Shown: positions 25,624 to 33,488 of the stretch, piece after piece
How positions within the stretch are numbered: the stretch's first letter is position 1
Layout of the letters: every line of letters begins with the position of its first letter
NCBI RefSeq assembly: GCF_900169565.1
Contig: NZ_LT828648.1
Span: 2,764,501-2,828,500, forward strand
DNA: 64,000 nt
Direction: 5' to 3'
DNA from: Nitrospira japonica
Lineage (GTDB): Bacteria > Nitrospirota > Nitrospiria > Nitrospirales > Nitrospiraceae
The notes under the pieces: generated by a model
What the model saw: only the letters and a program-made list of their open reading frames with translations
Database searches by the model: none
What the model was told of the DNA's origin: nothing
Position numbers and translations under genes: made by a program

Positions 25624-25702
25624 GATCTGCCTTCCCCTTTCATCTCAACGTTCGCATCAATATCCATCAATCCTACGGCAGGATCGGTACAGGCAGATCA
25701 TG
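25621..25702 (-). promoter_or_regulatory. Possible start-occluding mRNA stem
   Basis: The 12 bases at 25621-25632, which cover the start codon and part of the ribosome site of the - strand gene, are perfectly complementary to 25691-25702 (AGGCAGATCATG on the + strand). In the mRNA this would form a 12-bp stem closing a loop of 58 bases and would mask translation initiation. Confidence 0.5.
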
Positions 25703-26051
25703 TACGGCGCTGTCTTCTTCCGGAGCGGTATTGTAGATCCGGAGCCCACCGATCGTGCCGGCACCCATTTTAGAGGATACTGGTCGGATTGGAATGTCCT
25801 GCCGCCGCCGCCTTCGGCAGGCGCCCGTCCAAAATGATCGAAGCCATGGGGATGACGTCATGGCGTGGCGCCCGCACCTCACCACCGGCCTGGATCCGCG
25901 CCGGCCAATGGACACCGTTCTATTGCGGAAGAGTGATCGGTGAGATCGTGCGGCCACGGTAGAGCGCGTCAGTGAGGTGCAATGCTCGGCTGCGTCGGCA
26001 ATCGGAGAGTGCCTGGAGCCGAGACCGCCGGAGGTCAACCTGCGAGCAAGC
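25703..26051. other. Gene-free spacer
   Basis: About 350 bp between the four-TM protein and the YSC84-like gene. I see no convincing reading frame, RNA gene or promoter in it; the frames that are open lack ribosome sites and have unnatural Arg/Ser-rich composition. Confidence 0.6.
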
Positions 26052-26636
26052 TTATTTATTGAGCTTGGTGAATTTCGTCCCTTCGAACGACAAGTTGTAC
26101 ATCAGCCCCTTTTGGCCCAAGACGAAGCCGACGATAGGGTCCTTCAGATTGTGGGTATCGATGGCACCGCCGGCCCCCAACGTCACCAGTGAGACTGAGC
26201 CATCTACTCCGGCTTTCCACCCTTCGCTTTCCCTGAAGCGTTTCAGGGCTTCCTCCTGCAGGAATATGATGACTACCGTCTTGATTTCCCCGCCGAGCTG
26301 TAATCCGAATGAACCCTGAAACATGTTGTAGTAATCGACGGTATTGTCCCCGATTCTGAGCGCGCCTTCTCCATATTCTCCTCCGAAACCGGCTCCTCCC
26401 TTGAGGACTCTGGGAAATGCCAGCACGCCTTGGCTGCTCTCGAGTAGACCCTTGCCGCCTGGGACTTCCTTTTCGAATCTCTCAAGAGTGTCGGCCACAC
26501 GGGCGTCAAGTTCTCTGGCCGAGGCGGCCCAGGCAGGACTGGCGAGCGATCCGGTCAAGAACAATAACGGCAGTGCCAGTACGACGACGAGCCGAATTCC
26601 ACGGAGCCTTTCAGAGAATTGTGTCGTCATGGTCAT
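26052..26636 (-). CDS. YSC84/SYLF-domain lipid-binding protein, exported
   Basis: A protein of 194 aa with a Sec signal peptide (about residues 1-34, 'SPAWAAS'). The SYLF domain follows, with 'DTLERFEKEVPGGKGLLESS', 'QGVLAFPRVLKGGAGFGGEY', 'GEGALR', 'YYNMFQGSFGLQLGGEIKTV' and a final 'KGLMYNLSFEGTKFTKLNK'. SYLF domains bind phosphoinositides in eukaryotes; bacterial ones are periplasmic or lipoprotein stress-linked proteins of unclear role. AAGGAAAGGA precedes this ATG. The palindrome at 26736 lies 99 bp upstream, with TATACT placed as a -10 candidate. Confidence 0.9.
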   Translation of the reverse strand: MTMTTQFSERLRGIRLVVVLALPLLFLTGSLASPAWAASARELDARVADTLERFEKEVPGGKGLLESSQGVLAFPRVLKGGAGFGGEYGEGALRIGDNTVDYYNMFQGSFGLQLGGEIKTVVIIFLQEEALKRFRESEGWKAGVDGSVSLVTLGAGGAIDTHNLKDPIVGFVLGQKGLMYNLSFEGTKFTKLNK

Positions 26637-26735
26637 CGGTCCTTTCCTTGGGATCTTGTCTGAGACGAATACTCGATCACGAGTGTTCAACGCGTCAGGC
26701 GCGCGCAGTATAAGAGCGTTTTCCGGGGGATGATA

Positions 26736-26751
26736 CTGTCAAAAATGACAG
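26736..26751 (-). promoter_or_regulatory. Palindromic operator candidate, site 3 (CTGTCA-N4-TGACAG)
   Basis: CTGTCAAAAATGACAG. On the - strand the hexamer TATACT, a good -10 sequence, begins exactly 23 bp after it, matching the geometry of sites 1 and 2. The site would sit just upstream of the -35 position of a promoter for the YSC84-like gene. Confidence 0.7.
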
Positions 26752-26929
26752 GAAAGCAAACCGGCTCTGGGGTCAGCTTGCCATGGGGAATTCGATGCTG
26801 ATGAGGCCCGCGGCGAATGATTTTGGTTCGTGGAGTGTTGTAAGCTCGTCCTGCGCAGACGGAGAGTCAAGAAGAGTCGCTTCATTCACGCCATACGAAG
26901 AGAGAGACGAAATTCGAACTCATCAGTGG

Positions 26930-27628
26930 ATGAAATGTGCGTGCGTTGCGGCTGGAATAGCAATGCTTGCAGGCTGCACGCCGTTCCATCTGTCGGATAT
27001 GTACAGCGTATCCACGCCCAAGCCGGCGTCCCTGGACGCCTCCGTATTGACCGCGCAGCCGCTCATGACCTTTCCCGCCGCCGCTCCCGCGGCCCTGCAG
27101 GGCTATCGTCCAGTCGTCTCTCACGCGCTGTCCGAAGCGTTGGCCGCTTCGACACCGTCCTTTCACGAGATCCCTCCGATCGAGACACTCAATCGAATTA
27201 GCAGCAACGGGTTGGTTGCCGACTATGAAGAAATGGCCGCCGGGTTTTCCCGCAGCGGCATCTTCGATCGCCAACGTTTGGAGAAGATCGGGGCGGCGCT
27301 CGGCGTGAGATATGTGCTTCAGCCTGGACTGGCGGATTTCAGTGAGGCGATCGGCGACCGTCTCATGTTGGCCGGCTGGAGAGTGGTGAAGATGCGCGCG
27401 GCCACGCTTCGGCTGTGGATGCGCTTGTGGGACATGCGGACCGGTGAAATTCTCTGGGAAGCGACCGGTGAAGCGACGGTGACCAGCGAGCTGATCGAGG
27501 ATACGCCGACCATCCCGGTGCATGAAATCGCGCGGCGCCTGTGGGCTCGAATCCTTGCGGAGCACTTGCTCGGAGACAAGATTAAGGTGGGCTTTCAGTT
27601 ACGTGACGAGAAGCCTGTCGTCAGATAG
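26930..27628 (+). CDS. Lipoprotein, paralogue A of a pair
   Basis: A protein of 232 aa with a type II signal peptide and lipobox L-A-G-C at Cys16. The mature domain contains 'NRISSNGLVADYEEMAAGFS', 'GAALGVRYVLQPGLADF' and 'ATLRLWMRLWDMRTGEILWE', each with a counterpart in the lipoprotein at 32193. The pattern (a TPR-free alpha/beta domain, then 'LWD..TGEILW') is seen in envelope proteins that resemble the CsgG/LpoB accessory-lipoprotein fold; that comparison is tentative. The start was chosen at the ATG that begins the signal peptide, although no strong ribosome site is visible there; in-frame starts back to 26783 exist. Confidence 0.72.
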   Translation: MKCACVAAGIAMLAGCTPFHLSDMYSVSTPKPASLDASVLTAQPLMTFPAAAPAALQGYRPVVSHALSEALAASTPSFHEIPPIETLNRISSNGLVADYEEMAAGFSRSGIFDRQRLEKIGAALGVRYVLQPGLADFSEAIGDRLMLAGWRVVKMRAATLRLWMRLWDMRTGEILWEATGEATVTSELIEDTPTIPVHEIARRLWARILAEHLLGDKIKVGFQLRDEKPVVR

Positions 27629-27693
27629 GACGGGGGATGCGATTCGCGCCGGTTGGGCGCTGTGCTGCTGATGACGGGGGAGGCGAGCCGGAC

Positions 27694-28344
27694 ATGTTAG
27701 GGGATGCACGGTTTCTGCGGTGTGCGAGCTGCGTCATGCAGTGGTCCTGCTCGGCCGGTCTGGTCGTGGCGCTTGTTGGGACCGCTGGTTGCGTGGGAGC
27801 CAAATACAAGGCGATGCTCGAAGCGGCTCAGAGTGAGTTAAGCCCTGCAGCGATCGCGCAGGACGATCTCCATAAGGTCCATATCCATGAGGCCATGGTC
27901 GCGGAGCAGGGACTGTCCAGCCTGACTCTGTCGATCAATGTGTTTATGGAAAGAGCCTATCTTGTCGGCCACGTGGATAACAGGGAACAAGGCGAAGCAG
28001 TCTTGAAGACGGCCCGGCACGTGCAGGGCATTCGATCGGTGGAGGGCTACTTGCCCGTGACCGCACCGAGCGCCGATGGAAACACCATGTCGGACAAAAC
28101 TTCGGATGTATCCCTGAAGGCCCAAGTGATTTCGGCGCTCGCGATCGAGCCCAAAGTCGTCAAAAGCCGCGTGCATGTGGAGGTGTTGGACGGACATGTC
28201 GTGTTGCTCGGCGTCGTGTCCGGGGAGCCGGAACGTCACCATGCCGAGACCGCAGCAGCGGGAGTCGAAGGGGTGAAGGCCGTGACGAACTGGTTGCTCC
28301 TGCCAGAAAAAGGCTATATGACGATCCGGAAAAAGATCCGATGA
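27694..28344 (+). CDS. BON-domain lipoprotein
   Basis: A protein of 216 aa with a lipoprotein signal and lipobox T-A-G-C at Cys33. Two BON domains follow: one at about residues 70-140 ('LTLSINVFMERAYLVGHVDN', 'GIRSVEGYLPV') and one at about 150-216 ('LKAQVISALAIEPKVVKSRV', 'VLLGVVSGEPERHHAETAAA'). BON domains bind phospholipid, and OsmY/DolP-type proteins protect the outer membrane. GGGGGAGG lies 10 bp before the chosen ATG; starts at 27637 and 27736 are also possible. The end overlaps a reading frame for the next gene by 4 bp. Confidence 0.88.
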   Translation: MLGDARFLRCASCVMQWSCSAGLVVALVGTAGCVGAKYKAMLEAAQSELSPAAIAQDDLHKVHIHEAMVAEQGLSSLTLSINVFMERAYLVGHVDNREQGEAVLKTARHVQGIRSVEGYLPVTAPSADGNTMSDKTSDVSLKAQVISALAIEPKVVKSRVHVEVLDGHVVLLGVVSGEPERHHAETAAAGVEGVKAVTNWLLLPEKGYMTIRKKIR

Positions 28345-28361
28345 AGCATGCGGAGGTTCTC

Positions 28362-29348
28362 ATGAGGTTGCGGGCATTCATGATCGTGCTGATTGTTTTC
28401 GTTTCGGCGGGACCGGTCCCGGCCCAGGGGGATCCGCTGGCCTCCTGGAACGAAGGACCGGTGAAGAAGTCGCTGACGGATTTCGTCTCGCGGGTCACGA
28501 CAGTGGGAGGTCCTGAATTCGTGCCACTGGCCGAGCGCATTGCCGTGTTCGACAACGACGGCACGCTATGGGCGGAACAGCCCATCTACTTTCAGCTGCA
28601 ATTTGCCTTCGACCGGATCACCGCGCTGGCGCCGAAGCATCCTGAGTGGAAAGACACGCAGCCTTTCAAGGCCTTGATCGAGGAAGACAAGAAGGCGTTT
28701 CTAGCCGGCGGAGAGAAGGCGCTGCTCGAGGTGATGGCCGTGTCTCACTCGGGCATGACAACTGAGGAGTTCGACGCGACCGTCAAGGAGTGGATCGCGA
28801 CGGCAAAACATCCCAGGTTCGGCCGCCGATACAATGAGATGGTCTATCAGCCGATGCTCGAGTTGCTGGCGTATCTGCGCGCGAATGGATTCAAGCCGTT
28901 TATCGTGTCCGGCGGCGGCGTGGAATTCATGCGGGCCTGGGTCGAGCCGGTGTACGGGATTCCCCCCGAACAGGTGGTCGGCAGCGTTGGCAAGGAGAAG
29001 TTCGAGCTGCGCGACGGCAGGCCGGTGCTGGTCAAATTGCCGGCCGTAGATTTCGTCGACGACGGCCAGGGTAAGCCCGTGGGCATTCAAAAGTTCATCG
29101 GGCGTCGGCCGATTCTGGCATTCGGCAATTCGGACGGAGACCACCAGATGTTGCAATGGACGGCCGCCGGTTCCGGTGCGCGGTTCATGGGCTTGGTCCA
29201 CCACACGGATGCCGAGCGTGAGTGGGCCTATGACCGTGCTTCTCACATCGGCAAGCTTGACAAAGCGCTCGACGAAGCAACGGCAAAGGAATGGTCGGTC
29301 GTCGATATGAGGCGTGACTGGACACGGGTCTTCCCGTTCGACAAATGA
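28362..29348 (+). CDS. Exported HAD-superfamily phosphatase
   Basis: A protein of 328 aa with a Sec signal peptide (about residues 1-22) and the HAD motif I 'VFDNDGT' (nucleophile Asp64, acid/base Asp66). Motif II serine lies in 'FKPFIVSGGGVEF', and the late acidic motif is 'ILAFGNSDGDHQM'. The layout resembles phosphoserine-phosphatase-like or acid phosphatase subfamilies, but a periplasmic location argues for scavenging phosphate from small organic esters. GGAGGT sits 5 bp before the chosen ATG; an ATG at 28341 overlaps the previous stop. Confidence 0.88.
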   Translation: MRLRAFMIVLIVFVSAGPVPAQGDPLASWNEGPVKKSLTDFVSRVTTVGGPEFVPLAERIAVFDNDGTLWAEQPIYFQLQFAFDRITALAPKHPEWKDTQPFKALIEEDKKAFLAGGEKALLEVMAVSHSGMTTEEFDATVKEWIATAKHPRFGRRYNEMVYQPMLELLAYLRANGFKPFIVSGGGVEFMRAWVEPVYGIPPEQVVGSVGKEKFELRDGRPVLVKLPAVDFVDDGQGKPVGIQKFIGRRPILAFGNSDGDHQMLQWTAAGSGARFMGLVHHTDAEREWAYDRASHIGKLDKALDEATAKEWSVVDMRRDWTRVFPFDK

Positions 29349-29366
29349 CCCGAGGCCGACCCGTTC

Positions 29367-30383
29367 ATGTCGAGCAGAATAATGGCGCGGTTGGCGGGTG
29401 CAGGGTGGGTGACGGCGGTTCTTTTCGTGGCGCAGACCGGCGCGGCATCAGCCGAAACGAATTTCGAAGGCCGCGCGTTGCTCTTTTACACCGACGACGT
29501 GGGGATCTTTTCTGCCACGCGCCGGTTGACCAGGGACGAAGATCCGACCCAGCCTGCGCTCGACTCCATCCTGACGAACCAAGGATCGGATGTGGTTTTC
29601 GAACCCGATGCCATTGCCCGGACGTCCGTGGACAACCGGTGGGGTACCACGCACTTGAGCATCAGAGGACAAGGATTCATCTACGCGGAAAACCCGCGAT
29701 ACAATCACGGGACATTGAAAGTTCAGGCCCTCCAGGCTTTCACGCCAGATACCCACCTGCTTCTTCGATATTACTATGCCCCGAACCTCTTCCTCGGTGA
29801 GAACGAAGACCGCCGGCCCGGCGGCGAGGGGCTCGTGAACGAGGTGGTGACGAGCCAGATCGCCAGCGCCAGAATCGAGCAGCGGCTCACCAAGGACGTC
29901 GAGGTCCGGTTATTGGGCAGAGTCGGAATTCGCCGTTACAACGATGCGTTTGCCCAACGCGACACGAACTTTTGGACGATCGGTCCGCATGTGGAATGGC
30001 GGGTCTCCGAACGGGTCAAGCTCGGACTCAGTTATCACTACGAGCGGGGTCTGGCGGAAGGACGCAATGAGCCGCAATTGCGGGATGACGTGTCCTACGT
30101 CAACAACTATGTCAGCGCCGATGTGGACGTCGAGTTGATGGAGCGGCTGAGCTTGTCGGCGGCCTTTCATTATGAACGGAACGACTGGACGAGCGGCATC
30201 GTCGGCGACATTCGCAATGGCGCCCATGAGGACGTCATCCAGGGCGAAGTGATGCTCATCCAACAGCTGACCGAGTCGATCCGGGCGATGGCGGGCTTTC
30301 AACGGTCGAATCGCAAGCAGAGTTTCGAGCCCGACGCCATCAAGAATACCAACGTGGCGTTCGGGGTGGCGGCGGTCTTCTAG
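29367..30383 (+). CDS. Exported beta-barrel-like protein, unknown
   Basis: A protein of 338 aa with a signal peptide of about 29 residues ('AASAET'). Amphipathic strands fill the mature part ('THLSIRGQGFIYAENPRYNH', 'HLLLRYYYAPNLFLGEN', 'RVKLGLSYHYERGLAEG', 'LSLSAAFHYERNDW'), and the C-terminus ends in phenylalanine ('NVAFGVAAVF'). About 12-14 strands would fit an outer-membrane barrel. I do not recognise a named family. It begins 18 bp after the phosphatase gene and probably shares its transcript. Confidence 0.7.
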   Translation: MSSRIMARLAGAGWVTAVLFVAQTGAASAETNFEGRALLFYTDDVGIFSATRRLTRDEDPTQPALDSILTNQGSDVVFEPDAIARTSVDNRWGTTHLSIRGQGFIYAENPRYNHGTLKVQALQAFTPDTHLLLRYYYAPNLFLGENEDRRPGGEGLVNEVVTSQIASARIEQRLTKDVEVRLLGRVGIRRYNDAFAQRDTNFWTIGPHVEWRVSERVKLGLSYHYERGLAEGRNEPQLRDDVSYVNNYVSADVDVELMERLSLSAAFHYERNDWTSGIVGDIRNGAHEDVIQGEVMLIQQLTESIRAMAGFQRSNRKQSFEPDAIKNTNVAFGVAAVF

Positions 30384-30586
30384 CAGGGGACTGAGACAGG
30401 CCGGTTGGTCCTGTTTGTCCACGTCAGAACCGGGCCAGGCGCCGTCACAGATGAGGGAACCGAGTCAAAAGGCGCATCCGCGGAGGGAACCGGTTCGGAC
30501 AAGGATCGAGGTTGCGTATATAGCCCCTCGAGCAACCGGCGTGATAGGCTTGGCCCCCCGGATATCGGAGGCGGTAGGGGAAGCTG

Positions 30587-31684
30587 ATGGCAAAGAGAAT
30601 GGAGCGACGCAGACGGCCTTTCCTGTGGCCGGCCCTGGCCGGAATCGCCTTGGTGGGTATGGCGGCAGGATATGTTTGGCTCGAAGGCCAACCGCCGGCT
30701 CCAATTCCGGACGGCATGGCATGGATTCCCGGCGGCACGTTCTGGATGGGGAGTGACGATCCCATGTTTCGCGATGCCCAGCCTGTGCATCAAGTCGAGG
30801 TGGATGGGTTTTTCATGGATCGGACCGAGGTGACCAACGAACAGTTCGAACAGTTCGTAAAAGCCACGGGCTATGTGACGGTCGCCGAGCGGGTTCCCCG
30901 CGCGGAGGACTATCCCGGCGCTCCACCGGAGAATCTGGTCGCCGGGTCGGTCGTGTTTACCGCGCCGCCGAGCCCGGTTCCGCTGGACAATCATTTTCAA
31001 TGGTGGAGTTACGTGACCGGCGCCAGTTGGCGTCATCCTGAAGGGAAAGAGAGCACTATCGACGACAAGATGAATCATCCGGTCGTGCACGTGGCCTACG
31101 AAGATGCAACGGCCTTTGCCACCTGGGCTGGGAAACGCCTGCCGACCGAGGCGGAATGGGAGTACGCGGCGCGTGGGGGGCTGGTCAAGAAGGCGTACAC
31201 GTGGGGCGACGAGTTCGAGCCGGACGGAAAAACGATGGCCAATTCATTCCAGGGGCATTTCCCGGATCACAACGATGCCCATGACGGCTTCATCACGACG
31301 GCGCCAGCCAGCTCGTTTCCCCCCAACGGGTTCGGTCTGTACGATATGGCCGGCAATGTCTGGGAATGGACGAGCGATTGGTACCGGCACGACTATTTTC
31401 AGACACTCGCGTCGGCCGGCGTGGCGCGCAATCCTCAGGGGCCCCGGAACAGCTTCGATCCCAGCGAACCAGGCGTCCAGAAGAAGGTTCATAAAGGCGG
31501 TTCCTATCTCTGTACCGATCAATACTGTGCGCGCTACAGGCCGGGAGGCCGTGGAAAAGGGGAGCCGGACACCGGCACGTCACACTTGGGTTTTCGCCTG
31601 GTGAAAGACGCCCAAGTGGGAGCGCACAAGCAGACGAAGACCGTGGCACCGTTCGATCAGACTTCACCAAGGAGGGGAACATGA
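30587..31684 (+). CDS. Formylglycine-generating enzyme (sulfatase-modifying factor), membrane-anchored
   Basis: A protein of 365 aa. An N-terminal TM helix (about residues 12-32) follows an Arg-rich stretch, giving a type II topology with the enzyme domain outside the cytoplasm. The FGE/SUMF1 fold is clear: 'MAWIPGGTFWMGSDDP', 'RTEVTNEQFEQFVKATGYVT', 'WAGKRLPTEAEWEYAARGG', 'PPNGFGLYDMAGNVWEWTSD' and 'SHLGFRLV'. The two copper-binding catalytic cysteines are present as Cys309 and Cys314 in 'GGSYLCTDQYCARYR', with the same spacing as Cys336/Cys341 of human FGE. This sets it apart from the many FGE-like proteins that lack them. It should oxidise the Cys of C-T-A-G-R in the two sulfatases at 3303 and 9688. 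Confidence 0.93.
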   Translation: MAKRMERRRRPFLWPALAGIALVGMAAGYVWLEGQPPAPIPDGMAWIPGGTFWMGSDDPMFRDAQPVHQVEVDGFFMDRTEVTNEQFEQFVKATGYVTVAERVPRAEDYPGAPPENLVAGSVVFTAPPSPVPLDNHFQWWSYVTGASWRHPEGKESTIDDKMNHPVVHVAYEDATAFATWAGKRLPTEAEWEYAARGGLVKKAYTWGDEFEPDGKTMANSFQGHFPDHNDAHDGFITTAPASSFPPNGFGLYDMAGNVWEWTSDWYRHDYFQTLASAGVARNPQGPRNSFDPSEPGVQKKVHKGGSYLCTDQYCARYRPGGRGKGEPDTGTSHLGFRLVKDAQVGAHKQTKTVAPFDQTSPRRGT

Positions 31685-32184
31685 CGGGAGTTTCGCGTGC
31701 AGCGGCCATCACGCTGGCGGTCGTGACGGCAGCGGCCTGTTATCTGGCCGTGCCTGCAAACGGATGGGCGGAAGACCAGGAGATGTCGCCGTCCGACTAT
31801 GAATTGCTCAGATCGGACATTCGAACGAAGAAAGCGACGCTCATCGCCCAGCAAATGAAGTTTTCGGATCAGGAAGCCGCCGTCTTCTGGCCGGTCTACC
31901 GTCAGTATGAGGTGGAATTGGCCGGAATCCTCGACAAGAAAATCGCCCTCCTGAAGGATTATCTCAGCCACCATGAAACGATGACCGATGCGCAAGCCAA
32001 GCAATTGGCCGAGAGCGTCTTCCAGGTGGACCAGCAGACGCTCGATCTGCGGGTGAAGTGCTTCGGGACGCTGCAGAAATCGCTTCCGGCCAAGACGGTC
32101 GTCCGATGGCTGCAGATCGAGCGTCGCTTGCAACTGTATGTCGACGCGCAACTCGCCAAAGAGCTTCCGGCGATCAAGGAGTAG
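31681..32184 (+). CDS. Small exported helical protein, paralogue 3 of 3
   Basis: A protein of 167 aa with a signal peptide ('NGWAED', about 30 residues). It has 'MKFSDQEAAVFWPVYRQYEV' near the start of the mature part and 'TDAQAKQLAESVFQVDQQTL' later, matching the proteins at 1748 and 19854 in the same order. The start overlaps the FGE stop (ATGA), so it is translationally coupled to the sulfatase-activating enzyme. AGGAGGGGAAC precedes it. Confidence 0.78.
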   Translation: MTGVSRAAAITLAVVTAAACYLAVPANGWAEDQEMSPSDYELLRSDIRTKKATLIAQQMKFSDQEAAVFWPVYRQYEVELAGILDKKIALLKDYLSHHETMTDAQAKQLAESVFQVDQQTLDLRVKCFGTLQKSLPAKTVVRWLQIERRLQLYVDAQLAKELPAIKE

Positions 32185-32192
32185 CACGCGCG

Positions 32193-32978
32193 GTGCGCAG
32201 AATCGGCCCATCGCCATGGAGGAGCCTGCTCTGCCTGTGTCTGGCGGTGGCCGCCGGGGGATGGACCGGGTGTTCGAGTTCGGTCTTGGGATGGCACGTG
32301 CGGACGAATTCGACTCCTCATCTGCCGTCGTTCGACTATCGGGCGCTCGAACGTGAACCGGTGGCGCTGTTCGGGGCGCTGGGGCTCATCCCCATTCAAG
32401 GCAACGAGGTTGGAGTAGAATCGTTTCTCGAAACGATCCTGAACCGGGTGGCGCCCGGCATCAAAGTGGTCGGTCCAAGAGAAACGGTGACCCGTATCAA
32501 CCAGGCCGGTTTGGCGGAAGACTATGCGAGGATGCGGGATGCGGCCCTGCAAAGCAATATTCTGGCGCGGGAACCGCTGCGAGCGCTGGGAAAGGCGGCC
32601 GGGGCTCGCTATGTGTTCCAACCGCGATTGATGCTGTTCACGCAAGTGTTGACCGATCGATGGGTATTTCCCGTCTTTGGAGTCCGGGTGTCCCAGACCC
32701 GCGCCACGACTGTGCGCCTCGCCTTGCAGCTGTGGGACACGGATACCGGTGCACTCCTCTGGAATTCAGTCGCCGAAGGCACGATGCAGAGTGAAGCCAT
32801 GACCCAGGATCCTGTATATTTCAAAGACATCGCCCGTGTCACGCTCGGCAGCATGGTTGAGGATTTCGTCCGGGACAGGACGGATTCGATGTACACGCCG
32901 GTGGATACGCTGCTCAACAGCCTGGTCGAACGGCCGGTTCCAGTGACCGACGATACGCCACTGGAGAAGATGCAATGA
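32193..32978 (+). CDS. Lipoprotein, paralogue B of a pair
   Basis: A protein of 261 aa starting at GTG, with a lipobox W-T-G-C at Cys27. The mature domain has 'TRINQAGLAEDYARMRDAAL', 'GAARYVFQPRLMLF'-like and 'TVRLALQLWDTDTGALLWNS' blocks that align with the lipoprotein at 26930. It is likely attached to the outer membrane. AAGGAG lies 10 bp before the GTG, within the end of the previous gene, so the three genes from the FGE onward form one operon. A start far upstream at 32058 overlaps the previous gene and is unlikely. Confidence 0.72.
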   Translation: MRRIGPSPWRSLLCLCLAVAAGGWTGCSSSVLGWHVRTNSTPHLPSFDYRALEREPVALFGALGLIPIQGNEVGVESFLETILNRVAPGIKVVGPRETVTRINQAGLAEDYARMRDAALQSNILAREPLRALGKAAGARYVFQPRLMLFTQVLTDRWVFPVFGVRVSQTRATTVRLALQLWDTDTGALLWNSVAEGTMQSEAMTQDPVYFKDIARVTLGSMVEDFVRDRTDSMYTPVDTLLNSLVERPVPVTDDTPLEKMQ

Positions 32979-33022
32979 TCGACGCGATTTCATGCAGCAG
33001 TCTGACGAAGAAGGAGACATTC

Positions 33023-33448
33023 ATGCGACGACTCGTTCGATGGCCGTCTGCCGTGCTGGCGCTCATCTGGATTGCTCTCTCGCTCGGGTGCGACACGACG
33101 CCTCACGCACGGCCGCCGCAGTGGACGGCGGTGGAGATTACGGATGCGGCCAAGGTGGCAGGGAAATGGGAGGGGATCCTCCGTCGAACGCCTCAGAACA
33201 AGCGCAACGATTTGGTGGCTCTCATCATCGAGCCGGACGGGCAGTTTCGCTTCACCAGCGTCCGGACGATCGGCATCCTGAGCGGAGAAGGCACCTTCGC
33301 GATCAAGGACGGGAAACTGACGTTCAGCTCGGATCGGGGTACGATCAACGCCGGTCTCTTTGAAGCGGACGGGAAGCGGATGCTCAAGGCCGAGGGGATT
33401 GCGTCGGACGGCATGACGTATAGTTCGGAGCTGACGCCGATTCCCTAA
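33023..33448 (+). CDS. Small lipoprotein, unknown
   Basis: A protein of 141 aa with a type II signal and lipobox S-L-G-C at Cys23. The mature part is a compact beta domain ('AGKWEGILRRTPQNKRND', 'ALIIEPDGQFRFTSVRTIG', 'GEGTFAIKDGKLTFSSDRGT') typical of lipocalin-like or DUF-type 'extracellular beta' lipoproteins. No family is recognised. AAGGAGACATTC gives a well-placed ribosome site. It converges on the sigma-54 activator gene; a weak hairpin (CTGTCC...GGACAG) lies in the 40-bp spacer. Confidence 0.72.
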   Translation: MRRLVRWPSAVLALIWIALSLGCDTTPHARPPQWTAVEITDAAKVAGKWEGILRRTPQNKRNDLVALIIEPDGQFRFTSVRTIGILSGEGTFAIKDGKLTFSSDRGTINAGLFEADGKRMLKAEGIASDGMTYSSELTPIP

Positions 33449-33488
33449 GCAGGCAGGGGCCCTGTCCGCGCGGCAGGACAGCCGAGGC

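Noticed and set aside
30384-30586. Possible small RNA or promoter region before the FGE gene
   Set aside because: No clear -10/-35, terminator or palindrome was found in this 200-bp spacer.
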